A stretch of DNA of 64,000 bases from Alphaproteobacteria bacterium (GTDB lineage: Bacteria; Pseudomonadota; Alphaproteobacteria; Rhizobiales; JAJFHC01), in assembly GCA_021775805.1 (NCBI GenBank), contig JAJFHD010000099.1:1-64000 (forward strand), in the 5' to 3' direction. The notes beneath the pieces were generated by a model. That model saw nothing but the letters and a program-made list of their open reading frames with translations. It did no database searches and was not told the DNA's origin. The position numbers were made by a program, and so were the translations under genes. Positions 52,598-61,164 of the stretch are shown piece after piece. The first letter of the stretch is position 1. Each line of letters begins with the position of its first letter.

Positions 52598-54004
52598 ATG
52601 GCAGACGAGGGTAGGCGCAACGGAGCAATTGCGCGCGCCGTGCGCTATCTCGACGACGGCGGGTTCGAGGCCGATCTTGGCCGCCGTGTCGCCTTCAGGA
52701 CGGAAAGCCAAAAACCGGAAGCGCCGGAAGACCTCGCACGCTATCTCGACGATGAAATGATTCCGGCGTTTCGGGACATGGGATTCACCTGCAAGGTTTA
52801 CCCCAATCCGGTGACGCCGTCATGCCCGGTTCTGCTGGCGAGCCGGATTGAAGATGCCGCTGGAACCACGATCCTGGGGTACGGTCACGGCGATGTCATC
52901 CTGGGACTTGAAGACCAGTGGACCAAAGGGGCTGGAGCCTGGGTGCTGTCTCGTGACGACAACAAGCTCTATGGGCGGGGATCGGCCGACAACAAGGGGC
53001 AACATACCGTCAACATGGCCGCGTTGGCGTGCGTGCTTGCCGAGCGCGGCAGTCTCGGCTTCAACGCAAAATTCCTGATCGAGATGGGCGAGGAAAATGG
53101 ATCCTTGGGGTTGCGCGAAGTCATCGAGGCCAACCGGCAGGATTTTGCCGCGGATGTATTCATTGCTTCTGACGGGCCGCGCGCCAGCCCTGACCGGGTG
53201 ACCGTATCGCTGGGCGCGCGCGGTGCAGAAAACTTCGATCTTGTCGTCGCGTTGCGCGACGGTGCCCATCATTCGGGGAACTGGGGCGGGCTGATCGCCG
53301 ACCCCGCGACCATCCTGGCCCATGCGATTGCCTCGATCGTCGGGCCGTCCGGACAGATCTTGATCGACGCCTGGCTTCCGCCTGCGACCAGCGAGGCCGT
53401 GAAGGCGGCCCTCGACGGACTCGAAATTGACGCCGGGCCGGATGCGCCGGAAATTGACCCTGGCTGGGGAGAGCCTGGCTTGACGCCTGCGGAAAGAGTC
53501 TATGGCTGGAACAGCTTTGCCGTTCTCGCCATGACGTCGGGTAACCCTGACAGCCCGGTCAATGCCATATCTCCGACAGCGCGGGCTCACTGCCAGCTTC
53601 GGTATTTCGCCGGGACCGACGAGCAGAACATCCTGCCTGCGCTGCGACAGCATCTGGACGGTCGTGGTTTTCAATCGGTCGAGATCAGGCAGCCGCCGGC
53701 GGAAAATGCGGCAGGTTTCGGGGCATCGCGGACTGAACCGGACGATCCCTGGGTGCGCGAGGTCCTGGCGTCGGTAAGGCGGACGACAAACCAGCCGCCG
53801 GCAATCATTCCCAGCATGGGTGGTTCAATCTGCAACGATCTGTTCACCGACCTGCTGGGCCTGCCGGCAATCTGGCTGCCGCACTCCTATGCCGGATGTT
53901 CGCAGCACGCGCCGGATGAGCATCTGCTCGTGCCTGTCGTCCGGTCCGGGTTGCAGGTCATGACCGGGTTGTACTGGGATTTGGGAGACAGGGGTTTGGC
54001 CTAG
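52598..54004 (+). CDS. M20-family metallopeptidase (ArgE/DapE/ACY1-like)
   Basis: This 468-residue protein is longer than most M20 members. The metal site reads GYGHGDVI (His, Asp), KLYGRGSADNKGQHT (bridging Asp), EMGEENGSLGL (catalytic and metal Glu), a SDGPR segment and HAPDEH near the C-terminus (His). The lid segment holds DGAHHSGNWGG. Such enzymes hydrolyse dipeptides or N-acyl amino acids. AGAGG precedes the ATG. It is convergent with the hydroxyproline-type enolase-superfamily gene and may act on an N-acyl or peptide substrate imported by the nearby binding proteins. Confidence 0.87.
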   Translation: MADEGRRNGAIARAVRYLDDGGFEADLGRRVAFRTESQKPEAPEDLARYLDDEMIPAFRDMGFTCKVYPNPVTPSCPVLLASRIEDAAGTTILGYGHGDVILGLEDQWTKGAGAWVLSRDDNKLYGRGSADNKGQHTVNMAALACVLAERGSLGFNAKFLIEMGEENGSLGLREVIEANRQDFAADVFIASDGPRASPDRVTVSLGARGAENFDLVVALRDGAHHSGNWGGLIADPATILAHAIASIVGPSGQILIDAWLPPATSEAVKAALDGLEIDAGPDAPEIDPGWGEPGLTPAERVYGWNSFAVLAMTSGNPDSPVNAISPTARAHCQLRYFAGTDEQNILPALRQHLDGRGFQSVEIRQPPAENAAGFGASRTEPDDPWVREVLASVRRTTNQPPAIIPSMGGSICNDLFTDLLGLPAIWLPHSYAGCSQHAPDEHLLVPVVRSGLQVMTGLYWDLGDRGLA

Positions 54005-54127
54005 TTCCTTGCGAGATCCGCAAGGGCCTTGCCGTCCAGCCGCATCGACCATGGCAGCCAAGGGCGCTTCGTCGCCGGGCTCTGCAAATCGTGTAACGAC
54101 GTCATCCATGGCGGTCTGGATACGCGA

Positions 54128-55249
54128 TCAGGTCTTGCCCGACAATATGTCATAGACCGCAACCGGGTCGCCAAGGCTGTCAAAGTCCGGTTCGACGCCC
54201 AGTCCCGGGGTGTCGGGTGCGTACAGTTTACCTTCGTGCGTGCGTGGTCCGGGCGTTCCCGTGTGAGCCGTGTTGTAGTTGTGCAGATCCGACGTGTTGT
54301 AGAGAAATTCAGGCGGAGTCGAGGCGGCCAGGTGGGAGAGCGCGGCTGTCGTTATCTCGCCGCCCCAGGTGTCTTCGGACACGACCGACAGTCCGTGGGT
54401 GACGACATAGTCGCGAACCCGCCGTGCCTTGGACAGCCCTCCGAGATTGGAAATCTTCAGGCATACGACTTCGGCAGCCCGGTCGGCCACGATGCGTTCG
54501 GCGACGGCCAGTTCGGTGACGACCTCGTCGAGTTTCATGGGCAGGTCGGTGCGGGCGCGTACGTGAAGACATTCTTCGTAGGTCCGGCAAGGCTGTTCGA
54601 TCATGATGCCGGTGTCGCGAACCGCGCGAACGACCTTGACCGCGTCGTTGACGGTCCAGCCCCTATTGGCGTCTGCGAAGGCCGATTCTCCCGGCTGCAG
54701 CAAGGATGCAGCCGCTTCGATGCTGTCGATGTCCGATTTCCAGTCATTGCCAACCTTGATCTGGAACTGGCGGTAGCCGGTTGCGCGATGGGCTTCCATC
54801 TCCGCTGCTGCTTCATCCCGAGGTTTCTGGGGAACCACCCGGTACATCGGGCAGCCGTCGGTCAGTTTGCCGCCCATCAGCGTGTGGACGGGAAGATCCG
54901 TTGCCTTGCCAAGGATGTCCCAGCAAGCCGCATCGAACGGCGCCTTGGCATAGCCATGACCATCGACGGTTGCATCCATCAGCCGCTCGATGCGGCTCAA
55001 CTGGCGGGGATCCTCACCGAGCAGCGCCGGTGCCAGAAGTCGCGCGGCTGCCTCGACCCCTTCACTGTGGGCAATCATGTAGTTTTCGCCGCAGGGGCAG
55101 AACTCGCCGCAACCCGAAATACCCGCATCGGTATCGATGGTGACGACCGTGGTTTGAGCAATCGAAATGACGTTGCCGGCACCCCACCGGTATTCGCCGC
55201 CGACGTAGGGCAGGTTTTTCCGATAGACGGATATCTTTGTGATTTTCAT
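54128..55249 (-). CDS. enolase-superfamily protein similar to cis-3-hydroxyproline dehydratase / hydroxyproline-betaine epimerase
   Basis: This is a 373-residue MLE-type member with GGAGAG as ribosome-binding site. The barrel motifs are YRQFQIKVGN (Lys base), AFADANRGW (metal Asp), IMIEQPCRTYEEC (metal Glu), PMKLDEVV (metal Asp) and VVCLKISNLGG (second Lys). From memory, the segments AKAPFDAACWDILGKA, MIEQPC.TYEE and DTWGGEITTAALSHLA match the cis-3-hydroxy-L-proline dehydratase of Labrenzia, and the protein is also related to HpbD, the hydroxyproline-betaine 2-epimerase. It lies 18 bases after the FAD-GcvT demethylase in one operon, which fits N-methylated hydroxyproline. Confidence 0.82.
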   Translation of the reverse strand: MKITKISVYRKNLPYVGGEYRWGAGNVISIAQTTVVTIDTDAGISGCGEFCPCGENYMIAHSEGVEAAARLLAPALLGEDPRQLSRIERLMDATVDGHGYAKAPFDAACWDILGKATDLPVHTLMGGKLTDGCPMYRVVPQKPRDEAAAEMEAHRATGYRQFQIKVGNDWKSDIDSIEAAASLLQPGESAFADANRGWTVNDAVKVVRAVRDTGIMIEQPCRTYEECLHVRARTDLPMKLDEVVTELAVAERIVADRAAEVVCLKISNLGGLSKARRVRDYVVTHGLSVVSEDTWGGEITTAALSHLAASTPPEFLYNTSDLHNYNTAHTGTPGPRTHEGKLYAPDTPGLGVEPDFDSLGDPVAVYDILSGKT

Positions 55250-55267
55250 CGACGCTCTCCAGAAAAA

Positions 55268-57685
55268 TCAGGACTTGAGCAATATGTTGCCGGGGTCTCG
55301 TACGGCTTCCGGCAGCACGCGAGCGGATCGTAGCTCACCTCGTATCTGAACCTCCAGACGCGTGCCGGGGCTTGCCGCTTCGGGACTGACAAAGGCAAAC
55401 CCCAGACTCTTGCCGGTTGTCGGACCAATCGCGCATGAAGAGATTGAAGCCACAAGACGGTTGCCCCGAAAGACGGCCTCACCGCCCAGGGGATCACGAT
55501 CGCCGGCGGCGATTTCAAGGTAGGCAATCGCGGAGGTCTCACCGTGTTGCAAACGTCGTGCGACTGCGTCGCGGCCCACGAACTCCTTGTCGAGTTTGAC
55601 GAAGCGCATCTGACCAGTGTGCACGGGACTAGCATCGTTGGCCAGTTCATGACCGCCCGGATAGGCCTTTTCCATGCGCAACATATCCAGCGCCATGGAT
55701 CCGAAGGGCTTTAGCCCGAATGGTTCGCCCGTTTGCCAAAGGACATCCCAAAGTGCGCCTAGATGTTCATTTGGAGCGTGCAACTCCCAGGCGAGTTCTC
55801 CGGTAAAGGAAAGGCGGAGGGCCGTCACATTGACGCCCGCAATTGTGATCTCGCGGGCCTGGAGCCAGGGGAAAGCTTCGTTGGAAAGATCAGACGCCGT
55901 GCATTTGCCAAGCACGTCTCGGGCGTTTGGGCCTGCAAGCGTGAGGATGCCGTAGTCGTCGGATCGGTTGACGATCGAGACGAGCTCGGTGCCGCGCTGA
56001 TGAAGCGTCAACCAGTCCCAGACCCGGCGTTCGGAAGGGCCGCCGGTCACGAACCAGAACCGTTCCGGTCCCAGCTTTGCCACCGTGGCTTCGCCCTCGA
56101 TAGTTCCCTGCCGATTGAGAAGCAATGTCAGGCACGTGCCACCCACATGCCTTGGCATGCGGTTGGCGCACAGGCGGTTGAGAAACGTCTCGGCATCACG
56201 GCCGGATATTTCGAATTTTGCAAAGGCCGAGAAGTCGCCGATGCCGACACTTTGGGAAACCGCCTTGGCTTCTTCGGTTGCAATGGCGTGGGACGGGGAT
56301 CTTTGCCAGGTCTTCGGTTCACGGCCCTGCCATTCCGTGGGGCCGAAGAGTCGTGGCCGTTCCCAGCCGCCGGCTTCCTCGTAGATTGCTCCCAGCGCCT
56401 GGGTCTGGGCGTGCACTCCCGACGTGCGGACGTTGCGGCGGGTTTCGTACCGGTCCTGCGGATAGTGCAGCAACAGGCGGGTCATGTAGTCTTCGCGCGC
56501 CCGGTCGTGGGCAAAGCCGGCGTCGGCCCACGTGCCAAAGCGGCGGGGGTCAAAGCCGCGCATGGAGATGCCGGCGGTGCCGTGGATGATCCACTGGGCC
56601 AGATACTTGCCCATGCCCGGTCCCCAGGCGATACCGACGGTGGCGCCGCAGGCGAGCCAGTGGTTGCTCAGGCCCGGTGCCGGTCCGACGAGGGGCGCAC
56701 CGTCGGGCGTGTAAGTGATGGCGCCGTTGACGATGCGTTTGAGTCCCAGGTTCTCGAGATCCGGAAATCGCTGGAAACACTTTTCGAGCCACGGCGTTAT
56801 GCGCTCGTAATCGGGGTCGAAGAGCTCGTTTTCCGACTCCCAGGGGCAGCCGTCGCGCCATTGTGCCAACGCGTCTTGGGTATCGTACAAACCGATCAGG
56901 GCACCGGCCTGTTCGCGGCGCATATAACCGGTAAAGAAGTCGTCGCGGGTAACCGGTATCTCGTGGGTCATCGCCTCGAATTCCGGTACCGCGTCGGTGA
57001 TGGCGTAATGATGCTGCATGGGGACGATGGGCAGGTCGAGGCCGCAGAAGGCGCCAATCTGGCGGGCATGATAACCGCCGGCGTTGACCACGTGTTCTGC
57101 AATAATGCTCCCGTGTTCGGTAATCACTTCCCATTCACCTGACGGGCGCTGGCGCAGGTCCGTGACGCGGTTGCGGCGGATGATTTCCGCTCCCAGTTGA
57201 CGGGCGCCTTTCGCCATGGCCTGGCAGGTGCCGGAGGGGTCGACATGGCCGTCATCGGGCGTATGGATTGCGCCGACGATACCAGTCACATCCAGCAGGG
57301 GGTTTAGCGCCTTGGTTTCATCGGGCCCGATCCAGCGGCATTCCTGACCGCGTGCCATGACACCATCGCGGGTATGCAGGAGCCAGTCGCGGTGATCGTC
57401 ACTTGAGGCCAAACGGAGCGAACCGCAATTATGCCAGCTAACGCTTTGGCCGGTTTCGTCTTCGAGGCGCTTGTAAAGGTCGACGGCATGATCGTGGACG
57501 CGGCCCAGTGCCTGGGAACCGGTCATGCGGCTGACAAGGCCGGCGGCATGCCATGTGGCGCCAGACGTCAGTTCCGCCTTTTCAACCAGAACGCAGTCAG
57601 TCCAGCCTTCGTGAGCCAGATGATAGAGGACGGCAGCACCCATATTGCCGCCGCCGATGACCACAACACGGGCGTGACTTCGCAT
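55268..57685 (-). CDS. FAD oxidoreductase-aminomethyltransferase fusion (dimethylglycine/sarcosine dehydrogenase-like)
   Basis: This is an 805-residue two-domain enzyme. Residues 1-400 are a DAO-type flavoprotein (VVVIGGGNMGAAVLYHLAHEG, GATWHAAGLVSRMTG). Residues 430-805 are a GcvT-like folate domain (WLTLHQRGTELVSIVN..., GELAWELHAPNEHLG, MEKAYPGGHEL). It oxidatively removes an N-methyl group and passes the C1 unit to tetrahydrofolate. Its substrate class is dimethylglycine, sarcosine or N-methylproline-like. It sits 26 bases after the cupin regulator and 18 before the hydroxyproline-type enolase-superfamily gene, and is divergent from a Rieske oxygenase, so it probably performs the second demethylation in betaine breakdown. 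Confidence 0.9.
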   Translation of the reverse strand: MRSHARVVVIGGGNMGAAVLYHLAHEGWTDCVLVEKAELTSGATWHAAGLVSRMTGSQALGRVHDHAVDLYKRLEDETGQSVSWHNCGSLRLASSDDHRDWLLHTRDGVMARGQECRWIGPDETKALNPLLDVTGIVGAIHTPDDGHVDPSGTCQAMAKGARQLGAEIIRRNRVTDLRQRPSGEWEVITEHGSIIAEHVVNAGGYHARQIGAFCGLDLPIVPMQHHYAITDAVPEFEAMTHEIPVTRDDFFTGYMRREQAGALIGLYDTQDALAQWRDGCPWESENELFDPDYERITPWLEKCFQRFPDLENLGLKRIVNGAITYTPDGAPLVGPAPGLSNHWLACGATVGIAWGPGMGKYLAQWIIHGTAGISMRGFDPRRFGTWADAGFAHDRAREDYMTRLLLHYPQDRYETRRNVRTSGVHAQTQALGAIYEEAGGWERPRLFGPTEWQGREPKTWQRSPSHAIATEEAKAVSQSVGIGDFSAFAKFEISGRDAETFLNRLCANRMPRHVGGTCLTLLLNRQGTIEGEATVAKLGPERFWFVTGGPSERRVWDWLTLHQRGTELVSIVNRSDDYGILTLAGPNARDVLGKCTASDLSNEAFPWLQAREITIAGVNVTALRLSFTGELAWELHAPNEHLGALWDVLWQTGEPFGLKPFGSMALDMLRMEKAYPGGHELANDASPVHTGQMRFVKLDKEFVGRDAVARRLQHGETSAIAYLEIAAGDRDPLGGEAVFRGNRLVASISSCAIGPTTGKSLGFAFVSPEAASPGTRLEVQIRGELRSARVLPEAVRDPGNILLKS

Positions 57686-57711
57686 TCAGGTGTTCCCCAA
57701 GACCATCTTCG

Positions 57712-58335
57712 TCATCGCCTGAGTGTCACCGGCGTGTTGGCCCAGACGATGGCTGCAACCGTCTTGCCGGGATTGCGGTAGGTGTGGGGGATGCTTGCCG
57801 GGAACGAAAAACTGTCGCCGGATTTCAGCAGGAAGACATCCTTGTCGAGGGTCAACTCGATCTCGCCTTCAAGAATCAGACCAGCCTCCTCGCCCTGATG
57901 GGTGTACAAATCGTCGCCGGCGGTGCCGCCGGGCTCATATCTTGAAATGCCCATGGCAAGCTGGCCGTCGAGATTGGCCGACAGGAGATGGTCCTCGAAA
58001 CCCATGTAGTCGGTCGACGTCATGCTCGAATAGGTCAGTCGCCGACGGCGGTCTGCGCGCACGATGTAAGGCCTCTCGTCTGCGGGCACAGGTCCGTCGT
58101 TCTGGAAGAACCAGCCGATCTGGACATTGAGCGCCTCGGCGATGTCCTGAAGAGCGGTGATCGAGGGACGCGCCTGTCCGCGCTCGATCTTTGAGAGAAA
58201 GCTGACGGATTTGCCGGATTTCTCCGCCAGGCCCCTGAGCGTCAGTCCATGAGCTTTGCGCAGGGAACGCAATTCCTCACCAAACTGTAGCGATTGGTCA
58301 GGAGTCTCTGTTTTGCGGAGTTTCTTGATTGTCAT
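57712..58335 (-). CDS. XRE-type transcriptional regulator with C-terminal cupin domain
   Basis: ATG 58333-58335 gives 207 residues. Residues 15-75 are the helix-turn-helix (LRSLRKAHGLTLRGLAEKSG, VSFLSKIERGQARPSITAL). Residues 130-205 form a cupin (HQGEEAGLILEGEIELTL, SFPASIPHTYRN) that should bind a small ligand. PuuR and related regulators control amine and betaine catabolism. It leads the minus-strand operon and faces the second Rieske gene; a palindrome overlaps its own start codon and is a likely autoregulatory site. Confidence 0.9.
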   Translation of the reverse strand: MTIKKLRKTETPDQSLQFGEELRSLRKAHGLTLRGLAEKSGKSVSFLSKIERGQARPSITALQDIAEALNVQIGWFFQNDGPVPADERPYIVRADRRRRLTYSSMTSTDYMGFEDHLLSANLDGQLAMGISRYEPGGTAGDDLYTHQGEEAGLILEGEIELTLDKDVFLLKSGDSFSFPASIPHTYRNPGKTVAAIVWANTPVTLRR

Positions 58336-58361
58336 GAAAATTTTGATGACATAATTTTCAT
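58332..58361. promoter_or_regulatory. palindromic operator candidate overlapping the XRE-cupin start
   Basis: TCATGAAAATTTTGATGA (58332-58349) is nearly palindromic around AAAATTTT, and ATGAAAATT/AATTTTCAT at 58334-58361 is a perfect 9-base inverted repeat with a 10-base spacer. It lies in the 75-base divergent region before the second Rieske gene and covers the regulator start codon. Binding here would shut off both directions. Confidence 0.55.
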
Positions 58362-58410
58362 AAATATGCAATCGTGGCGATCGGTTGTGAGCAGTGACGG
58401 CAGTAGGGCA

Positions 58411-59595
58411 ATGGATACTTCCGCAACAGATCCTGAGGCGTTGAGGACGGTCAGATCGCTTCTCGGCGATGAAGGCTACGCTCAAGCCTTTGCGCCGATC
58501 GAGGAGGCATCGGGCCTGCCTAACGCGGCCTACTGGTCGAAGGACTGGCTTGCCCTGGAACAGGGGCGGGTGTTCCGGCGCTCGTGGGTGTTTGCCGGTG
58601 CGGAAGCCGAGATTCCGGAACCGGGCGACATGAAGCCAATCGACATTGGCGGCGCACCGGTGGTCGTCGTTCGCGGTCAGGATGGCCGGGTCCGTGGTCT
58701 GCACAATGTCTGCCGGCACCGCGGTACCAAGCTTGTGTCTGAAGCCTGCCGCAAATCGTCGTTTACCTGTCCCTACCATGCCTGGAACTACGGACTCGAC
58801 GGCAAGCTGCGAACTCGTCCGCACTTTTCAGGCCCGGACAAACTGGACCGCTTCGACGACGGCGGCGGCGAGAAGCTCGATCTTCTAGCCGTGCGGGTCG
58901 AGACCTGGAATGGCTGCATATTCGTCAACGTCTCGGGCGATGCGGAACCGCTTGAGGATTGGCTGGCACCCTTGCTGCGGCGCACGCAGGTTTATGATTT
59001 TTCGGCGATCCGGTGGGCCGGCAAGATCGACTTCGAGGTGAAGGCGAACTGGAAGCTGGTCTATGAGAACTACATGGAGGGCTACCACGTGTTCGCGGTC
59101 CATCCCCGTCTCCTGAAGTTTGCGCCGATGAATGTGCGCTGGTCGGGCGAGTGGGACGATCATGTGTTTTACAACGACTACAATTTTCCGGAAATGGAGG
59201 AGGGCCGGGGCGATGGCCTGCCACACTATCCTGATCTTAGCCCGGCGGATGAAAAGCGGGGGTTGTGGTTCCTGTGTTTTCCGCATTTTGCAGCGGAAGT
59301 TTTTCCGGACCAGTTTTCGCTCCTAGTGTCCTATCCGGTTGCACCCGATCTGACGCGTGAGGAATTGCACATATTCCTGATCGGCGATGCCGCCACGTCG
59401 GAGGTGTATCGGGAACAGCGCCAGGCGGTGATGAAAATGTGGGACGACCTTAACCGCGAGGATCTGGGCATGCTCGAGTTGCTGCAGCAGGGGCGCCTGT
59501 CACCGGCTTACGACGGTGGCCGTCTGTCGCCGCACTGGGAAGGCCCGACCCACCAATTCGGACGCCGTATCGTTGAAAAAATCATTTCTGTCTGA
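58411..59595 (+). CDS. Rieske non-haem iron oxygenase, alpha subunit (betaine demethylase-like)
   Basis: ATG 58411 gives 394 residues; ATG 58366 is possible but has no ribosome-binding site and the spacer at 58411 is short. The cluster ligands are Cys101-x-His103 (CRHRG) and Cys120-x2-His123 (CPYHAW). The mononuclear site reads YENYMEGYHVFAVH, with His225, His230 and Glu222 where the first Rieske protein has Asp. A bridging Glu is known in carnitine oxygenase CntA, a quaternary-ammonium enzyme, so a betaine substrate is likely. It is divergent from the FAD-GcvT demethylase operon. No reductase is nearby. Confidence 0.87.
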   Translation: MDTSATDPEALRTVRSLLGDEGYAQAFAPIEEASGLPNAAYWSKDWLALEQGRVFRRSWVFAGAEAEIPEPGDMKPIDIGGAPVVVVRGQDGRVRGLHNVCRHRGTKLVSEACRKSSFTCPYHAWNYGLDGKLRTRPHFSGPDKLDRFDDGGGEKLDLLAVRVETWNGCIFVNVSGDAEPLEDWLAPLLRRTQVYDFSAIRWAGKIDFEVKANWKLVYENYMEGYHVFAVHPRLLKFAPMNVRWSGEWDDHVFYNDYNFPEMEEGRGDGLPHYPDLSPADEKRGLWFLCFPHFAAEVFPDQFSLLVSYPVAPDLTREELHIFLIGDAATSEVYREQRQAVMKMWDDLNREDLGMLELLQQGRLSPAYDGGRLSPHWEGPTHQFGRRIVEKIISV

Positions 59596-59653
59596 GCGAA
59601 TGTCCCCTTAGCGTATCCGTGCAGGGATATTGTAGCTGGAGGAAGTCTTCCCG

Positions 59654-60886
59654 ATGAATGATGTGACACCCGATCAAATGATCCTTGATGACGATTGGAG
59701 CAATCTGAGCAAGTTCAAGGAGATGCCGGAGGTCGATCACGACCGATTGCGCCGGTATCGCCTTGGCCGCATCAGGTCGGGCCTTGAAGAGACCGGGGCG
59801 GCGCTTTGCCTTCTCGTCAATCCGATCAGCCTGCGCTATGCCGTCGACTATCGGACCTACGGACTGTTTCAGTCCCACATACCGTCGTCATATCTGTTTG
59901 TGCCGCTCGACGGACCTGTCGTCATGTACAACGCCTACCGCCCGCCGCCGGGCGCCGACGAAACCCGGCCCGGACGTCCATTGGCCCATTTCGACGGCGG
60001 GCCCGAGCTCTCCGAGTGGGCGCGGTTGTTGGCGGACGACGTGGTCAATTTTCTGAACGAAATCGGATCCGACAACCGGCGCGTGGCGGTTGAATATGTC
60101 AATCCGAGCCTTACGCAGGCACTGCTGCAGCGCGGGTTGGAGGTGGTCGACGGCGTGCTGGTGTCGGAGATGGCGCGGACAATCAAGTCTCCCGATGAAA
60201 TCGCCTGTATGCGCTGGGCGATTGCCGTGGCTGAATTGGGGATCGCCAAACTCAAGGAAGCCCTCAAGCCCGGCGTTACGGAACTTCAGTTGTGGGGCCT
60301 GCTGAATTACACAAACCTGGCCAATGACGGTGACTGGCATGATGGCCGGATGCTGGCGTCGGGGCCGCGGATCAACCCATGGGTACAGGAAGCTTCCCCA
60401 CGTCAGGTAGAGGCAGGGGACCTGGTTGGGTTCGATACGGATATGGTGGGACCCTTCGGTTACTTTGCCGACATTTCGCGAACCTTTTTTTGCGGACCGG
60501 GAACGCCAAGCAAACGGCAAAAAGAGCTTTACCGGCTGGCCTATGGCGAAGTTGAACACAACCTGAAACTCGTCCGCCCTGGCATCACGCTCTTGGAGTT
60601 TCAGGAAAGCGCGTTGGTCCTGCCTGAAGAATATCACGAGAATGCATACCCTTGTGTCATCCACGGCGTCGGCATGTGCGACGAGTATCCAAGGGTCAAT
60701 TATGGTTTCCGGGGTCCCAATCCCTATGACGGGACGATCGAAGCGGGCATGGTGCTGTGCATTGAAAGTTACGTAGGCGCAGTGGGAGAACGCGACGGTG
60801 TGAAACTGGAACAGCAGGTGCTGGTCACAGACGACGGCTACGAGTTGCTCAATACCTATCCCTTTGAAGAGGAACTGATGGGTTAG
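59654..60886 (+). CDS. M24 metallopeptidase (Xaa-Pro peptidase-like), metal-binding type
   Basis: This is a 410-residue protein. The M24 metal site is intact: VGFDTDMVGPFGYFADISRT (two Asp), IHGVGMCDEYP (His), VLCIESYVG (Glu) and VKLEQQVLV (Glu). The N-terminal creatinase-like domain covers residues 30-175. AGGAAG is the ribosome-binding site 7 bases before ATG. It follows the Rieske gene by 58 bases, probably in one operon. It may cleave a peptide or N-acyl proline derivative. Confidence 0.87.
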   Translation: MNDVTPDQMILDDDWSNLSKFKEMPEVDHDRLRRYRLGRIRSGLEETGAALCLLVNPISLRYAVDYRTYGLFQSHIPSSYLFVPLDGPVVMYNAYRPPPGADETRPGRPLAHFDGGPELSEWARLLADDVVNFLNEIGSDNRRVAVEYVNPSLTQALLQRGLEVVDGVLVSEMARTIKSPDEIACMRWAIAVAELGIAKLKEALKPGVTELQLWGLLNYTNLANDGDWHDGRMLASGPRINPWVQEASPRQVEAGDLVGFDTDMVGPFGYFADISRTFFCGPGTPSKRQKELYRLAYGEVEHNLKLVRPGITLLEFQESALVLPEEYHENAYPCVIHGVGMCDEYPRVNYGFRGPNPYDGTIEAGMVLCIESYVGAVGERDGVKLEQQVLVTDDGYELLNTYPFEEELMG

Positions 60887-61164
60887 GGGGCAATCGGGCG
60901 GGGTAGGTGCATTGTCGTTTCCCGGGCGCGATGCAGCACGTCAGTGATGCGTCGCAGAACCGGGATCGCGCCAGACACAATGGTCTGCGTTTCGAACGGC
61001 CCCGGTTCGGTGGCCGGGGAAACGCGGTGGTCAAAATGACCAGTGGCGAAAAATCGTAATTGTTGTCGAATTATTTCAAGCCATCTAGTCGGTTCTTCTG
61101 GATCATCGCGATATGATCGGCAGCGCAGCAACAGGCCGAACCACTCATGATGAAGGACAATGCC

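Noticed and set aside
54029-55333. 434-codon plus-strand frame opposite the enolase-superfamily gene
   Set aside because: The opposite strand carries a complete catalytic barrel protein; the plus frame has no motif or ribosome-binding site.
55763-57142. 459-codon plus-strand frame opposite the FAD-GcvT gene
   Set aside because: It is a mirror of a conserved two-domain enzyme and has no family features.
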